The translations under genes and the position numbers were made by a program. The notes beneath the pieces are model-generated. The model saw nothing but the letters and a program-made list of their open reading frames with translations. It did no database searches and was not told the DNA's origin. A stretch of 64,000 nt of DNA from Anaeromyxobacter sp. (GTDB taxonomy: Bacteria; Myxococcota; Myxococcia; Myxococcales; Anaeromyxobacteraceae). The stretch lies in contig JADKCZ010000003.1 of NCBI GenBank assembly GCA_016718565.1, forward strand, positions 372,001 to 436,000, read 5' to 3'. Positions 16,706-27,287 of this stretch are shown piece by piece. Position 1 is the first letter of the stretch; each line of letters opens with the position of its first letter.

Positions 16706-19015
16706 ATGCCCCTTCACCACCCCCACCCACCCGTGCCCCTGCCCGCCCTCACCCTCGCCGCCGCCCTGCTCCGCCGCCGCGCCGCGCTGGCCGCCGCCGG
16801 CGCCCTGGCGCTGCTGGGCGCCCTCTCGGGCCTGATCCCGCTGCTCGACGTGCCGGGCTTCGAGCTCGGGCTGGTGGGCGCCTGGCTGGGGGTGCTGCTG
16901 GCCGGGCCGCTCGGGCTGGCGGCGGCCCGGGCCGAGCGGGCCCGGGTGGGCGGCTCGCCCGGGGTGGCGGCGCTGGCGGCGGCCCTGGCGGCGTCGCTGC
17001 TGCTGCTGGTGCTGCTGGCCTCCTCGGCGGCGCGCGCCGCGCTGGGGCCCTGCCGCGCCCTCTTCGGCGCCGCCTTCTTCCCGGTGCTGGCCCTTCCCTC
17101 GGCCTGGCTGGCCGCGGCGCTGGCGGCCGCCGCCGGGTGGGCCACCCGCGGGCGGGCCCTGCCCACCGGGCTGGCGCTCGGCGCGGCGGTGGTCGCCTCG
17201 CTGGCCGCCACCCTGCGCGACGCCTGGCGCGGCCCGGCCGCCTTCGCCCTCGACCACCTGCTGGGCGCCTGGCCCGGGCCGCTCTACGACGAGGCGCTGC
17301 GGCTCGACGCGCGGCTGCTGCTCTTCCGGCTGGGGACCACCGGGCTGGCGCTGCTGGTGGGCGCCGGGGCCGCCTGGCTGGCCGGGCGGCGCGGCGGGCG
17401 GCGGGTGGCGCTGGCCGCGGCGCTGGCGGCCGCGGGCGGGGCCGGCGCGGCGGCGGCCCGGGTGGCGCTGGCGGCGCAGGGGCTCGACGGCCACCGGGGG
17501 CGCATGGCCGCGGCGCTGGGCGGCCTGCGCCAGGGGCCCTCCTGCACCGTGCACCTCCCGGCCGAGAAGCCGGCCGAGGCGGCCGACGCCCTGCTGGCCG
17601 ACTGCGAGTTCCACGTGCACGACCTGGCGGCGGCGCTGGGGCTCCCGGCGGCGCCCCGGGTCACCGTCTTCGTGCACCGCAGCGACGAGGAGAAGCGGCG
17701 CCACGTGGGCGCCTCGGGCACCAGCTTCGCCAAGCCCTGGCTGGGCGAGCTGCACGTCACCGACGCGGCGCTGCCCCACCCCATCCTGCGCCACGAGCTG
17801 GTCCACCTGGTGGCCGCGGCGCTCGAGCCGGGCTGGCTGGGGGTGCCGGCGCGCCACGGCCTGCTGGTGTCGATGGGGCTGGTGGAGGGGCTGGCGGTCT
17901 CGCTGGAGCTGCCGCGCGGCGGCTGGACCGGCCACCAGTGGGCCCGGGCGGCGCGCGACCTGGGCTTCCTGCCCGACGTGGCGGCGGCGCTCGGGCCGGC
18001 CGGGTTCTGGCGGGCCGCCCCGGCGCGGGCCTACGGCGCGGCCGGCAGCTTCCTCGCCTTCCTGCGGGAGCGCCACGGCGCGGCGCCGGTGGCGGCCCTC
18101 TACCGCAGCGGCGACTTCCAGGCGGCCTACGGGCGCCCGGCGGCGGCGCTGCTGGCGGAGTGGCAGGCCTTCCTGGACGGCGTGGAGGTGCCGCCCGGCC
18201 TGCTCCGCGCGGCGCGGGCCCGCTACGCCAGGCCGGCCCTCTTCGCGGTGCCCTGCGCGCGCGAGGTGGCGGCCCTGGAGGAGGGCGCCTGGGCGCTGGC
18301 CGGCCGGGGCCGGCGCGACGAGGCCTGCCAGGCGCTGCGACGGGTGGCGGCGGTGACCGGGCGGGCCGGCCCGCTGCGGGCGGTGGGCGACCTGCTGGCC
18401 GCCGCGGGCGACCTCGACGGCGCCGCCGCGGCCTACGAGGAGGCGGCCCGCGCCGCCCCGGAGGTGGACGCCCACTTCAGGGCGCAGCTGGTGGCGGCCG
18501 AGGCGGACCTGTTCTGGCGGCGCGGCGAGTTCGGCGCCGCCGCGGCCGGCTGGTCGCGGGCGCTGGCGGTCGAGCCGGACCGGCCGGAGGCGCGGCTGCT
18601 GCAGGCCAAGCTGGCGGCGGTGGCGGATCGCGAGCTGGCGGTGGAGGCGCGCCCCTACCTGCTGGGGCTGGAGGCGCAGGCCGCCGCGCTGGACCGGCTG
18701 AGGCGGCTCGACCGGCCGCTGACGGCCTACCTGCTGTCCCGCCAGGCGCTGGGGCGCGGCGAGGCCGGCGCGGCGGTGCCGCTGCTGGAGCGGGCCGCGG
18801 CCGGCGGGCTGCCGCCGCTGCTCGCCGGCGAGGCCCGCCTCCTGCTCGGCGAGGCCCGCTGCCAGGCCGGGGCGGCCGCGGGCGGCGGCGGGCCCGCGGC
18901 GCTGCGGGCGGGCGCGGCGGAGCTGGCGGCGGTGGAGGCCGGGGCCGCGGCCGAGGCGGACCGGGTGCGCGCGGCGGCGGGGCTGCGCCGCTGCCGCTTC
19001 CTCGCCGGGGGGTGA
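16706..19015 (+). CDS. Polytopic membrane protein with HExxH metallopeptidase-like and TPR domains
   Basis: 769 residues. The first 260 residues contain about seven hydrophobic spans (AAAGALALLGALSGLIPLLD through VALAAALAAAGGAGAAA). Residues 290-480 form a peptidase MA-like region with HELVH at 363-367 and a downstream glutamate in GLVEGLAVSLE about 30 residues later, the ligand layout of gluzincins. The remaining 290 residues are TPR-like helices (AYEEAARAAPEVDAHFRAQL, SRALAVEPDRPEARLLQAKL). A membrane-anchored zinc protease with a protein-binding tail is the simplest reading, but substrate and activity are unknown. Nothing nearby names its pathway. Confidence 0.65.
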   Translation: MPLHHPHPPVPLPALTLAAALLRRRAALAAAGALALLGALSGLIPLLDVPGFELGLVGAWLGVLLAGPLGLAAARAERARVGGSPGVAALAAALAASLLLLVLLASSAARAALGPCRALFGAAFFPVLALPSAWLAAALAAAAGWATRGRALPTGLALGAAVVASLAATLRDAWRGPAAFALDHLLGAWPGPLYDEALRLDARLLLFRLGTTGLALLVGAGAAWLAGRRGGRRVALAAALAAAGGAGAAAARVALAAQGLDGHRGRMAAALGGLRQGPSCTVHLPAEKPAEAADALLADCEFHVHDLAAALGLPAAPRVTVFVHRSDEEKRRHVGASGTSFAKPWLGELHVTDAALPHPILRHELVHLVAAALEPGWLGVPARHGLLVSMGLVEGLAVSLELPRGGWTGHQWARAARDLGFLPDVAAALGPAGFWRAAPARAYGAAGSFLAFLRERHGAAPVAALYRSGDFQAAYGRPAAALLAEWQAFLDGVEVPPGLLRAARARYARPALFAVPCAREVAALEEGAWALAGRGRRDEACQALRRVAAVTGRAGPLRAVGDLLAAAGDLDGAAAAYEEAARAAPEVDAHFRAQLVAAEADLFWRRGEFGAAAAGWSRALAVEPDRPEARLLQAKLAAVADRELAVEARPYLLGLEAQAAALDRLRRLDRPLTAYLLSRQALGRGEAGAAVPLLERAAAGGLPPLLAGEARLLLGEARCQAGAAAGGGGPAALRAGAAELAAVEAGAAAEADRVRAAAGLRRCRFLAGG

Positions 19016-19076
19016 GCCCCTCGGGGCGGCGGCGCCCGTTGACCACACCCTCCCCGCGCGCCTACGGTCGGCCACC

Positions 19077-19544
19077 ATGACCATGCGCACCGTCGCCCTC
19101 CTGGCCACCCTGGCCGCCGCGGCCTGCTCCCCCCGGCTCATCCCCGGCACCCCCATCCCCTCCACCGCCGACAACCGCGCCGTCTACGGGGTGCTGCGCG
19201 CCTACGCCGAGGGGCTGCAGGCCAAGGACGCGGCGGCGGTCCTGGCGGTGGTGGCGCCCGACTACTTCGACAGCGCCGGCACGCCCCAGCCGGAGGACGA
19301 CCTGGACCGCGCCGCGCTGGAGCGCGCCCTCCCGGCCGACCTCGCCAAGGTGGACTCGCTGCGCATCCAGATCGCCGTGAAGAAGATCGAGGTGGAGGGC
19401 GACCGGGCCCGGGCCGAGCTGGTCTACGAGGGCTTCTACCGGGTGGTGACTGCGGAGGGCACGGTGCCCAAGCGCGAGTCCAACCTGAACCAGATGCTGC
19501 TGCGCCGCATCGGCAAGGACTGGAAGATCACCTCCGGCCTGTAG
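19077..19544 (+). CDS. NTF2/SnoaL-like lipoprotein
   Basis: 155 residues. Lipobox LATLAAAAC with Cys at residue 16. The body has the cone-shaped NTF2-like pattern: an N-terminal helix (RAVYGVLRAYAEGLQAKDAA), a VVAPDYFDSAG turn, then paired strands (VKKIEVEGDRARAELVYEGF) and a final LLRRIGKDWKITSGL. Such domains serve as binding or scaffold folds and have no assured enzymatic role here. It stands alone on the plus strand, convergent with the homoserine kinase gene. Confidence 0.7.
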   Translation: MTMRTVALLATLAAAACSPRLIPGTPIPSTADNRAVYGVLRAYAEGLQAKDAAAVLAVVAPDYFDSAGTPQPEDDLDRAALERALPADLAKVDSLRIQIAVKKIEVEGDRARAELVYEGFYRVVTAEGTVPKRESNLNQMLLRRIGKDWKITSGL

Positions 19545-19562
19545 GCCGGGGGCGCCGCGGCC

Positions 19563-20531
19563 TCAGCGCGCCAGGCCGAGCAGGTCCAGGTAGCCCGCCG
19601 GCCCCATGGCCTGGAGGGCCAGCAGCCGGTCGCGGTAGCGGCGCCAGTCCTTCCAGACCGCCTGGCCGTCGGCCGGGCGGCCACCGCGGAAGGTGTGGAG
19701 CCGCCCCACCGCGTAGCGCAGCGCCTGGAAGCGGGCGTAGGGGTGCAGCGCGGCCACCGTCTCGGGCTCGAGCTTGCGGCGCGAGCGGTAGCCCTCCACC
19801 AGCGCCACCGCCCGCAGGTGGTCGTGCCGGTCGCCGTAGCACCAGGCGTCCACCGCCACCGCCAGGTCCCAGGCGAAGGCCTCGGTGCAGGCCATCTCCC
19901 AGTCGAGCAGGTAGCCCACCCGGTCGCCCAGCCAGAGCACGTTGTCGACGAAGAGGTCGCCGTGCACCAGCCCCCGCGGCGCGCCCGGCAGCGCGGTGGC
20001 GGCCAGCTCCCGGCGCAGCAGCGGCAGCGCGGCCCGCACCTCGGGGTCGGCCCCGCCCTCGCCCAGCGCCTCGAGCCAGCCGGCCACGCGGGCCGGGCCG
20101 TAGGGGTTCGCCCGCTCCACCGTCAGGCCGGCCGACAGCTCGTGCAGCCGCCCCAGCTGCTCGCCGATGCGCCGGCAGCGCTCGGGCCCGATGGCGGCGC
20201 GCTCCACCTCCTCGCCGGGCGCGTAGGCGAAGAGGAGCGCCGGCTTGCCGGCCACGGCGGTCGACCAGCGCCCGTCGGCGGCGGGGCGCAGCTGCGGCAC
20301 CGGGAAGCGGGCCTCGAAGAGGAAGCGCAGCACCTCGGCCTCGAAGGCCACCCCCTCCGGCGTGGCCTCCTCGGCCAGCCTGAGGAACCAGCGCTCCCCG
20401 CCGGCCCACAGGTGCAGGCTGGTGTTGACCCGGCCGCGCGGCTCGGCGGCCACCCGCTCCGGCGGCGGCAGCCCGAAGGCGGCGCAGGCGGCGGCGAGGT
20501 CGGCTGGCGAGAGCGTGGTGTAGGAGGCCAT
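19563..20531 (-). CDS. thrB: Homoserine kinase, type II (APH-like fold)
   Basis: 322 residues from the ATG at 20531. Aminoglycoside-phosphotransferase-like kinase fold: catalytic loop LVHGDLFVDNVLW and metal-binding YLLDWEMACTEAFAWDLAVA. The ensuing AVDAWCYGD matches type II homoserine kinases, which phosphorylate L-homoserine in the threonine pathway. An N-terminal ATP-binding pattern NTSLHLWAGGERWFLRLAEE is also present. Length fits the family. SrkA-type kinases share the fold, but the VHGDLFVDNVLW and DLAVxVxxWC pattern favours homoserine kinase. No thr genes are adjacent. Confidence 0.78.
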   Translation of the reverse strand: MASYTTLSPADLAAACAAFGLPPPERVAAEPRGRVNTSLHLWAGGERWFLRLAEEATPEGVAFEAEVLRFLFEARFPVPQLRPAADGRWSTAVAGKPALLFAYAPGEEVERAAIGPERCRRIGEQLGRLHELSAGLTVERANPYGPARVAGWLEALGEGGADPEVRAALPLLRRELAATALPGAPRGLVHGDLFVDNVLWLGDRVGYLLDWEMACTEAFAWDLAVAVDAWCYGDRHDHLRAVALVEGYRSRRKLEPETVAALHPYARFQALRYAVGRLHTFRGGRPADGQAVWKDWRRYRDRLLALQAMGPAGYLDLLGLAR

Positions 20532-20572
20532 GCCGGGGAGCGTGCCCCCCAAACCCGCGGCGCGTCAACGCG

Positions 20573-21064
20573 TCAGGGCGCCGGCGCGCCCAGCAGCTCG
20601 GCCAGCGGGCGCTCCGCCCAGCTGGCCTCCACCACCCGCCAGCCCTCGGCCTCCCTGGCCAGGCGGCAGTCGAAGCGCCAGGCGCCGCCCGCGGCCGGCA
20701 GCAGGGCGGCGGCGGACGACCCGGCCCCGCCGCGCGACAGGAGCACGTCCACCTCGGCGCTGGCCTGGTCGCCCGCCACCTCCACCCGCACGTCCGCCAC
20801 CGTGACCGCCACCCAGGCGCCACGCAGCGCCAGCGCCGCCACCGCCCGCTTGGCGTCCCGGCGGTCGAGCCCCTGGCCGCGGAAGGACTCCGACAGGCCG
20901 GCCACCGCGTCGGAGGCCCGACGGTCCCCGGCGGCGCGGGCCGCCTCCAGGAAGAGGGTGCGGATCTGCTGCGCGTCGTCCAGCGGCGGCGGTCGGGTGG
21001 CCAGCCACCACCCGGTGGCGGCGGCCAGCACGACGGCCAGGAGCAGGAGCAGGCGGCGGGGCAT
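20573..21064 (-). CDS. Membrane-anchored NTF2-like protein
   Basis: 163 residues. One N-terminal hydrophobic segment (RLLLLLAVVLAAATGWWLAT) without a lipobox, then a soluble domain: a helix with DDAQQIRTLFLEAARAAGD, strands VAVTVADVRVEVAGDQASAE and VDVLLSRGG, and FDCRLAREAEGWRVVEASWA at the end. The strand order and the terminal W-R-V-V-E-A pattern are NTF2-like. No function is evident. It is divergent from the TPR gene at 21122. Confidence 0.55.
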   Translation of the reverse strand: MPRRLLLLLAVVLAAATGWWLATRPPPLDDAQQIRTLFLEAARAAGDRRASDAVAGLSESFRGQGLDRRDAKRAVAALALRGAWVAVTVADVRVEVAGDQASAEVDVLLSRGGAGSSAAALLPAAGGAWRFDCRLAREAEGWRVVEASWAERPLAELLGAPAP

Positions 21065-21121
21065 GGGGAGGGTCGGGAGCGGGGTCGGGGCCTTCGGCGA
21101 AGGTCGAGTAGACTCCCGGCC

Positions 21122-21943
21122 GTGAGCCAGGACAAGGACCGGACCGGCCAGGCCGACCAGCACAACGCCCGTGGCATCGAGCTGGCCGACCGCGGCTGGC
21201 TGGACGAGGCGGTGAAGGAGTTCGGCAAGGCCATCCTGCTCGACCCGGCCTCGGCCCACCCGCACGACAACCTGGGGGCGGTGTACGCCGAGCAGAAGCG
21301 CTACCGGGAGGCGCTGGCGGAGTACCTGGAGGCGGTGCGGCTCGAGCCGGACAGCGCCGCCGCCCACCACGAGCTGGGCTGCTTCCTGGCCGGGCACGGC
21401 CCGGACCTGGCGGTGGCGGAGCTGAAGGAGGCCCTGGCGCAGGAGCCGGGGTTCCAGGACGCCCAGCTCAACCTGGGGATGGCGCTGGCCGACCTGGGGC
21501 GGACCGAGGAGGCGCGCCAGGCGCTGGAGGCGGCGGTGGGGCTCGATCCGACGGATCCCATGGCCCGCCACGAGCTGGCCGGGCTGCTGCTCGACGAGGG
21601 CGACGTGCGCGGCGCCATCGTGCAGCTCAAGGAGGTGACGCACCTCGAGCCGGGCAACTTCGAGGCCCACCTCGACCTGGGCGTCGCCTACGCGCAGAAG
21701 GGGTTCTTCGCCGAGGCGGAGCGGTGCTACGCGCGGGCCGTCGAGCTCTCGCCCGACGACCTGGTGCTCAACTACGACCGGGCCGCGCTCTACGCGCTCT
21801 GGGGGCGGCCGGTCGAGGCGCTGGAGGCGCTGCGACGGGCCATGTCGGTGGACCCGGCGAAGGTGCGCGGCTGGCTGGCCGTGGACGACATGTTCGCCTC
21901 CCTGGCGGGCAACGCGGAGTTCGAGGCGCTGGCGAAGGGCTGA
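21122..21943 (+). CDS. Cytoplasmic TPR-repeat protein
   Basis: 273 residues from a GTG at 21122. About seven consecutive TPR units with good consensus (AHPHDNLGAVYAEQKRYREA, AHHELGCFLAGHGPDLAVAE, AHLDLGVAYAQKGFFAEAER), no signal peptide and an acidic composition. It ends with a short non-TPR tail (WLAVDDMFASLAGNAEFEAL). Proteins of this type act as protein-binding scaffolds. No partner is indicated by context. Confidence 0.8.
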   Translation: MSQDKDRTGQADQHNARGIELADRGWLDEAVKEFGKAILLDPASAHPHDNLGAVYAEQKRYREALAEYLEAVRLEPDSAAAHHELGCFLAGHGPDLAVAELKEALAQEPGFQDAQLNLGMALADLGRTEEARQALEAAVGLDPTDPMARHELAGLLLDEGDVRGAIVQLKEVTHLEPGNFEAHLDLGVAYAQKGFFAEAERCYARAVELSPDDLVLNYDRAALYALWGRPVEALEALRRAMSVDPAKVRGWLAVDDMFASLAGNAEFEALAKG

Positions 21944-21973
21944 ACCGCGGGCGCCCGTCCGCGCGGCGGACCA

Positions 21974-21992
21974 GGGTCCGCGCCGCGGACCC
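21974..21992. other. 19-bp palindrome upstream of the double-FHA regulator
   Basis: GGGTCCGCG and CGCGGACCC flank a single C, a perfect 9-1-9 palindrome. A further direct copy of the right half follows at 21994-22002, and several GGTCCG/CGGACC fragments fill the 228-bp gap between 21943 and 22172. No T-tract follows, so it could be an operator or a terminator stem. Confidence 0.6.
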
Positions 21993-22171
21993 TCGCGGAC
22001 CCGCGCCGGACGGCCGCGCGGCGGCCAGTCCGCAGTCCGGACGGTCACTTGGCGGAGGTCCGGGCCACGGCCCCGGCCGTGCAACGGCTGGTCCGCATGA
22101 CGACCACCCCCGGACCGAGCGTCACTTTCTCCTTCACCTCCCACCCCGAATTCGGTAGCGACGGAGGGGCC

Positions 22172-23821
<1,650 letters not shown>

Positions 23822-23848
23822 GGGGCCGCCACGGGCTCCCCTGGACGC

Positions 23849-23875
23849 CCCCGGGCGGGCGCGCCCGGCCCGGGG
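23849..23875. terminator. GC hairpin between convergent genes
   Basis: CCCCGGGC pairs with GCCCGGGG around an inner GGGC/GCCC stem with a single-base bulge. It lies in the 67-bp gap between the convergent regulator and ybgF-like stops. There is no U-run, so termination is only inferred. Confidence 0.4.
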
Positions 23876-23888
23876 CCGGCCTCACCCC

Positions 23889-24833
23889 TCACTTCTTCTT
23901 GGGCGCGGGCTTCCTGGCGGGGGGCGGCTTGGCGGCCTTGGCCGGCGGGAAGAGCTCGGCCAGGCGCGCCCTGGCCTTGGCGGCCGCCTCGGCCTTGGGG
24001 TAGTCGGCCACCACCTGCTCCAGCAGGGCGCGGGCGTCGTCGCGCCGCTCCAGCTGCACCAGCCCCTCGGCGGCCAGCAGCAGCGCCGGCCCGGCCCGAT
24101 CCGAGCGCGGGTGATCCTCGGCCACCCGCCCCAGCACCACCACCGCCTCGCGCCAGCGCGCCTGGCCGGCCAGCAGCTCGCCGGCCCGGAAGCCGGCCTC
24201 GTCGGCGCGGTCGTCGCGCGGCCACCGCTTCACGTAGTGGAGGAAGACCTCGCGGGCCACGCCCGCCTCCCCCGCCTTGGCCTCGCGCTCGCCCAGCGCC
24301 AGCACCGCGGCCCGGTCGTCGGCGCGGGGCAGCTCGGCCAGCTTCTGGCGGGCCATGGCCTCGTCGAGGGCGCCGGTGCCGCGCAGCGCCGCCAGCCGCG
24401 TCTCGACCTCCTTGTCGGAGGCCTTGGACTGCTGATCGAGCTGGGCCAGCAGGTGCTGCTGGGTCTCCAGCTCGCCCTTCAGCCTGGTCAGCTCGTCCTG
24501 CAGGCGGTCCACCGCCACGCCCAGGTCGGCCCCCTTGGCGCGCGCCGAGGTGTTGAGCTCGTCGAGCTTGGCCTGGACCTCCTTGAGCTTGCGGTCCACC
24601 TGGCCGATCTTCTCCCGGACCGTCTCGTCGAGCCGCTGCGCCTGCTCCTTGGTCTCGACCTCCAGGCGGGCGATGCGGGCGTCCATGACCCGCCCCGCCT
24701 CCATCGGCACGAAGCAGCCCGCGGCCGCCAGCAGCAGGGCCGGGGCGAGGCGGCGCGCGGTGGGCGCGGCGCCGCGCCCCGCCTTGGCGGGCGGCGCGGC
24801 CGGTGGCGCGGCGGCGAGGCGGCGGGCGTCCAT
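23889..24833 (-). CDS. YbgF/CpoB-like coiled-coil TPR lipoprotein
   Basis: 314 residues, ATG at 24833, three bases after the pal stop. A lipobox LLLAAAGC (Cys at about 40) is preceded by an unusually long basic N-terminal region; a start nearer the signal core cannot be excluded. Residues 50-160 are coiled coil (ARLEVETKEQAQRLDETVRE, KLKEVQAKLDELNTSARAKG). Residues 170-290 are TPR-like (FLHYVKRWPRDDRADEAGFR, GRVAEDHPRSDRAGPALLLA), with a Lys/Pro/Ala tail. Coiled coil plus TPR next to Pal is the CpoB/YbgF layout, involved in Tol-Pal function and septal peptidoglycan synthesis. The tol genes themselves are not in the window. Confidence 0.7.
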   Translation of the reverse strand: MDARRLAAAPPAAPPAKAGRGAAPTARRLAPALLLAAAGCFVPMEAGRVMDARIARLEVETKEQAQRLDETVREKIGQVDRKLKEVQAKLDELNTSARAKGADLGVAVDRLQDELTRLKGELETQQHLLAQLDQQSKASDKEVETRLAALRGTGALDEAMARQKLAELPRADDRAAVLALGEREAKAGEAGVAREVFLHYVKRWPRDDRADEAGFRAGELLAGQARWREAVVVLGRVAEDHPRSDRAGPALLLAAEGLVQLERRDDARALLEQVVADYPKAEAAAKARARLAELFPPAKAAKPPPARKPAPKKK

Positions 24834-24836
24834 GGC

Positions 24837-25517
24837 TCAGCGCCCCAGCTGGACCTCGGCGCGGCGGTTGCGGGCCCAGCACGCCTCGCTGGCCTCGCGG
24901 CACACCGGCTTCTCCTCGCCGTAGGTGTTGGTGTCCACCGGGGTGGTCACGCCCAGGTCGCCCAGGTACCGCTTGACCGCCTCGGCGCGCTTCTTCCCCA
25001 GCGCCAGGTTGTAGACGGTGGTGCCGCGGTCGTCGCAGTGGCCCTCGACCGACACGCGGGACACGCCGCCCTTGAGGCAGGCGGCCAGCCGCTTCAGGGT
25101 CTCGGGCGCGCCGCCGCTCAGCTCGGCCTGGTCGAAGCCGAAGCCCACCGTGAAGGCGGCGGCGTCGGCGCAGGCCGGGTCGATCGCCGCGGTGACGCAG
25201 CGCCCGGCCTGGCAGTCGCGCCCGGCGCCGCAGTCGGCCGCGCCGGTGCACTCGGAGGCGGGGGTCTTGGTGGGGAGCGCCGCCTCGGAGGAGGTGGCGG
25301 CCTTCGGCTCGCAGCGGTTGGCGCGGCAGGCGAACCCGTCCTTGCAGTCGGCGTCGGCGGCGCACTCGGAGCACTGCCCCGAGACGCAGACCTTGCCGAA
25401 CCCGGCCTGGGAGGCGCAGTCAGCCGACGACTTGCACTCGCCGTTCTTGGGGGGCGACGGGCAGGCGGTGAGCAGGGTGACGGTCGCGGTGAGCGCGAGG
25501 AGCAGGACGCGGCGCAT
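24837..25517 (-). CDS. OmpA/Pal-family lipoprotein with Cys-rich N-terminal domain
   Basis: 226 residues from the ATG at 25517. Lipobox LTATVTLLTAC (Cys 19). Residues 25-110 form an unusual Cys-rich segment: four CxxxxDC-type half repeats (CKSSADC, CAADADC, CTGAADC plus their partner CVSGQC and CQAGRC). Residues 115-225 are an OmpA C-terminal domain (VGFGFDQAELSGG, VSVEGHCDDRGTTVYNLALG, RRAEVQLGR) with the peptidoglycan-binding Asp and Arg of the family. The YbgF-like gene follows, so a Pal role is likely, but the Cys-rich module is not in classical Pal. Confidence 0.75.
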   Translation of the reverse strand: MRRVLLLALTATVTLLTACPSPPKNGECKSSADCASQAGFGKVCVSGQCSECAADADCKDGFACRANRCEPKAATSSEAALPTKTPASECTGAADCGAGRDCQAGRCVTAAIDPACADAAAFTVGFGFDQAELSGGAPETLKRLAACLKGGVSRVSVEGHCDDRGTTVYNLALGKKRAEAVKRYLGDLGVTTPVDTNTYGEEKPVCREASEACWARNRRAEVQLGR

Positions 25518-25545
25518 GGGAACTCCGTTCGTGAGGGATGGCCTG

Positions 25546-25574
25546 TATCTGGCCTCCGCGACAACGGCTGTCAA
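25546..25574 (-). promoter_or_regulatory. Candidate promoter of the pal-like operon
   Basis: A perfect TTGACA lies on the minus strand at 25574-25569. With a 17-base spacer the -10 would be CAGATA (25551-25546), a poor match. An 18-base spacer gives AGATAC. The -35 is the stronger evidence. Confidence 0.35.
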
Positions 25575-25607
25575 AGGTTTTCATTCCAGAGGTACCATCC
25601 GGCCCCT

Positions 25608-26969
<1,362 letters not shown>

Positions 26970-26978
26970 GAGGCCTGG

Positions 26979-27053
26979 GTCGAGGTCGGCGGGGTCGAGG
27001 TCGAGGTCGGGGGCGAGGTCGGGGTCGCGGTCGCGGTCGGGGTCGCGGTCGGG
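26979..27053. repeat. Intergenic GTCGRG hexanucleotide array
   Basis: About a dozen hexamers, mixed GTCGAG, GTCGGG and GTCGCG with two irregular units, immediately after the ntrC-like stop. They belong to the same family as the coding arrays, here outside any gene. The noncoding stretch 26970-27236 holds this array, a REP-like hairpin and the left arm region of the first start-site palindrome. Confidence 0.92.
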
Positions 27054-27060
27054 TGGTCTG

Positions 27061-27110
27061 CTCACCCTCTCCCCCAGCTTGCTGGGGGAGAGGGCCGGGG
27101 TGAGGGGGCC
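27061..27110. repeat. REP-like hairpin element
   Basis: A perfect 14-bp stem (27065-27078 with 27081-27094, loop TT) is flanked by TCACC on the left and GGTGA on the right. This CCCTCTCCCC...GGGGAGAGGG...GGGGTGAGGG pattern is typical of repetitive extragenic palindromes. Two related copies occur at 28454 and 28620. Confidence 0.75.
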
Positions 27111-27146
27111 GCCTCGGGTCCGGGCGCCCACTCGTCGCTGCTGCTC

Positions 27147-27245
27147 TCACTGGCACGCTCGCGCCGGGCTGCGCCCGTCACTGCGCGTGCGGCGCACTCC
27201 TGGGGCGCGCCGGGTGGGCTCGGGCTCATGGGTGCCGTCGTTCAT
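27147..27245 (-). other. Mirror small open frame starting in the left palindrome arm
   Basis: Because the 27237-27287 palindrome duplicates an RBS and ATG in inverted form, the minus strand has AAGGAG, six bases and an ATG (27245), followed by 32 codons (MNDGTHEPEPTRRAPGVRRT and so on) to a TGA at 27147. The first three residues match those of the plus-strand gene. Whether it is translated is unknown; it may be only a by-product of the inverted repeat. Confidence 0.2.
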
Positions 27246-27287
27246 GTCGCGCTCCTTCTCGGGTGAAAGGAGCGCGACATGAACGAC
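27237..27287. repeat. Perfect 21-bp inverted repeat enclosing the RBS and start of the first S23 gene
   Basis: Arms 27237-27257 and 27267-27287 are exact reverse complements with a 9-base loop (CTCGGGTGA). The right arm contains AAGGAG (27267-27272), a six-base spacer and the ATG (27279). A transcript would fold into a hairpin that hides both the ribosome binding site and the start codon. Confidence 0.97.

Noticed and set aside
22097..22171. ATG at 22097 as start of the double-FHA regulator
   Set aside because: There is no ribosome binding site, whereas the ATG at 22172 has GGAGG at correct spacing and begins directly before the FHA fold.
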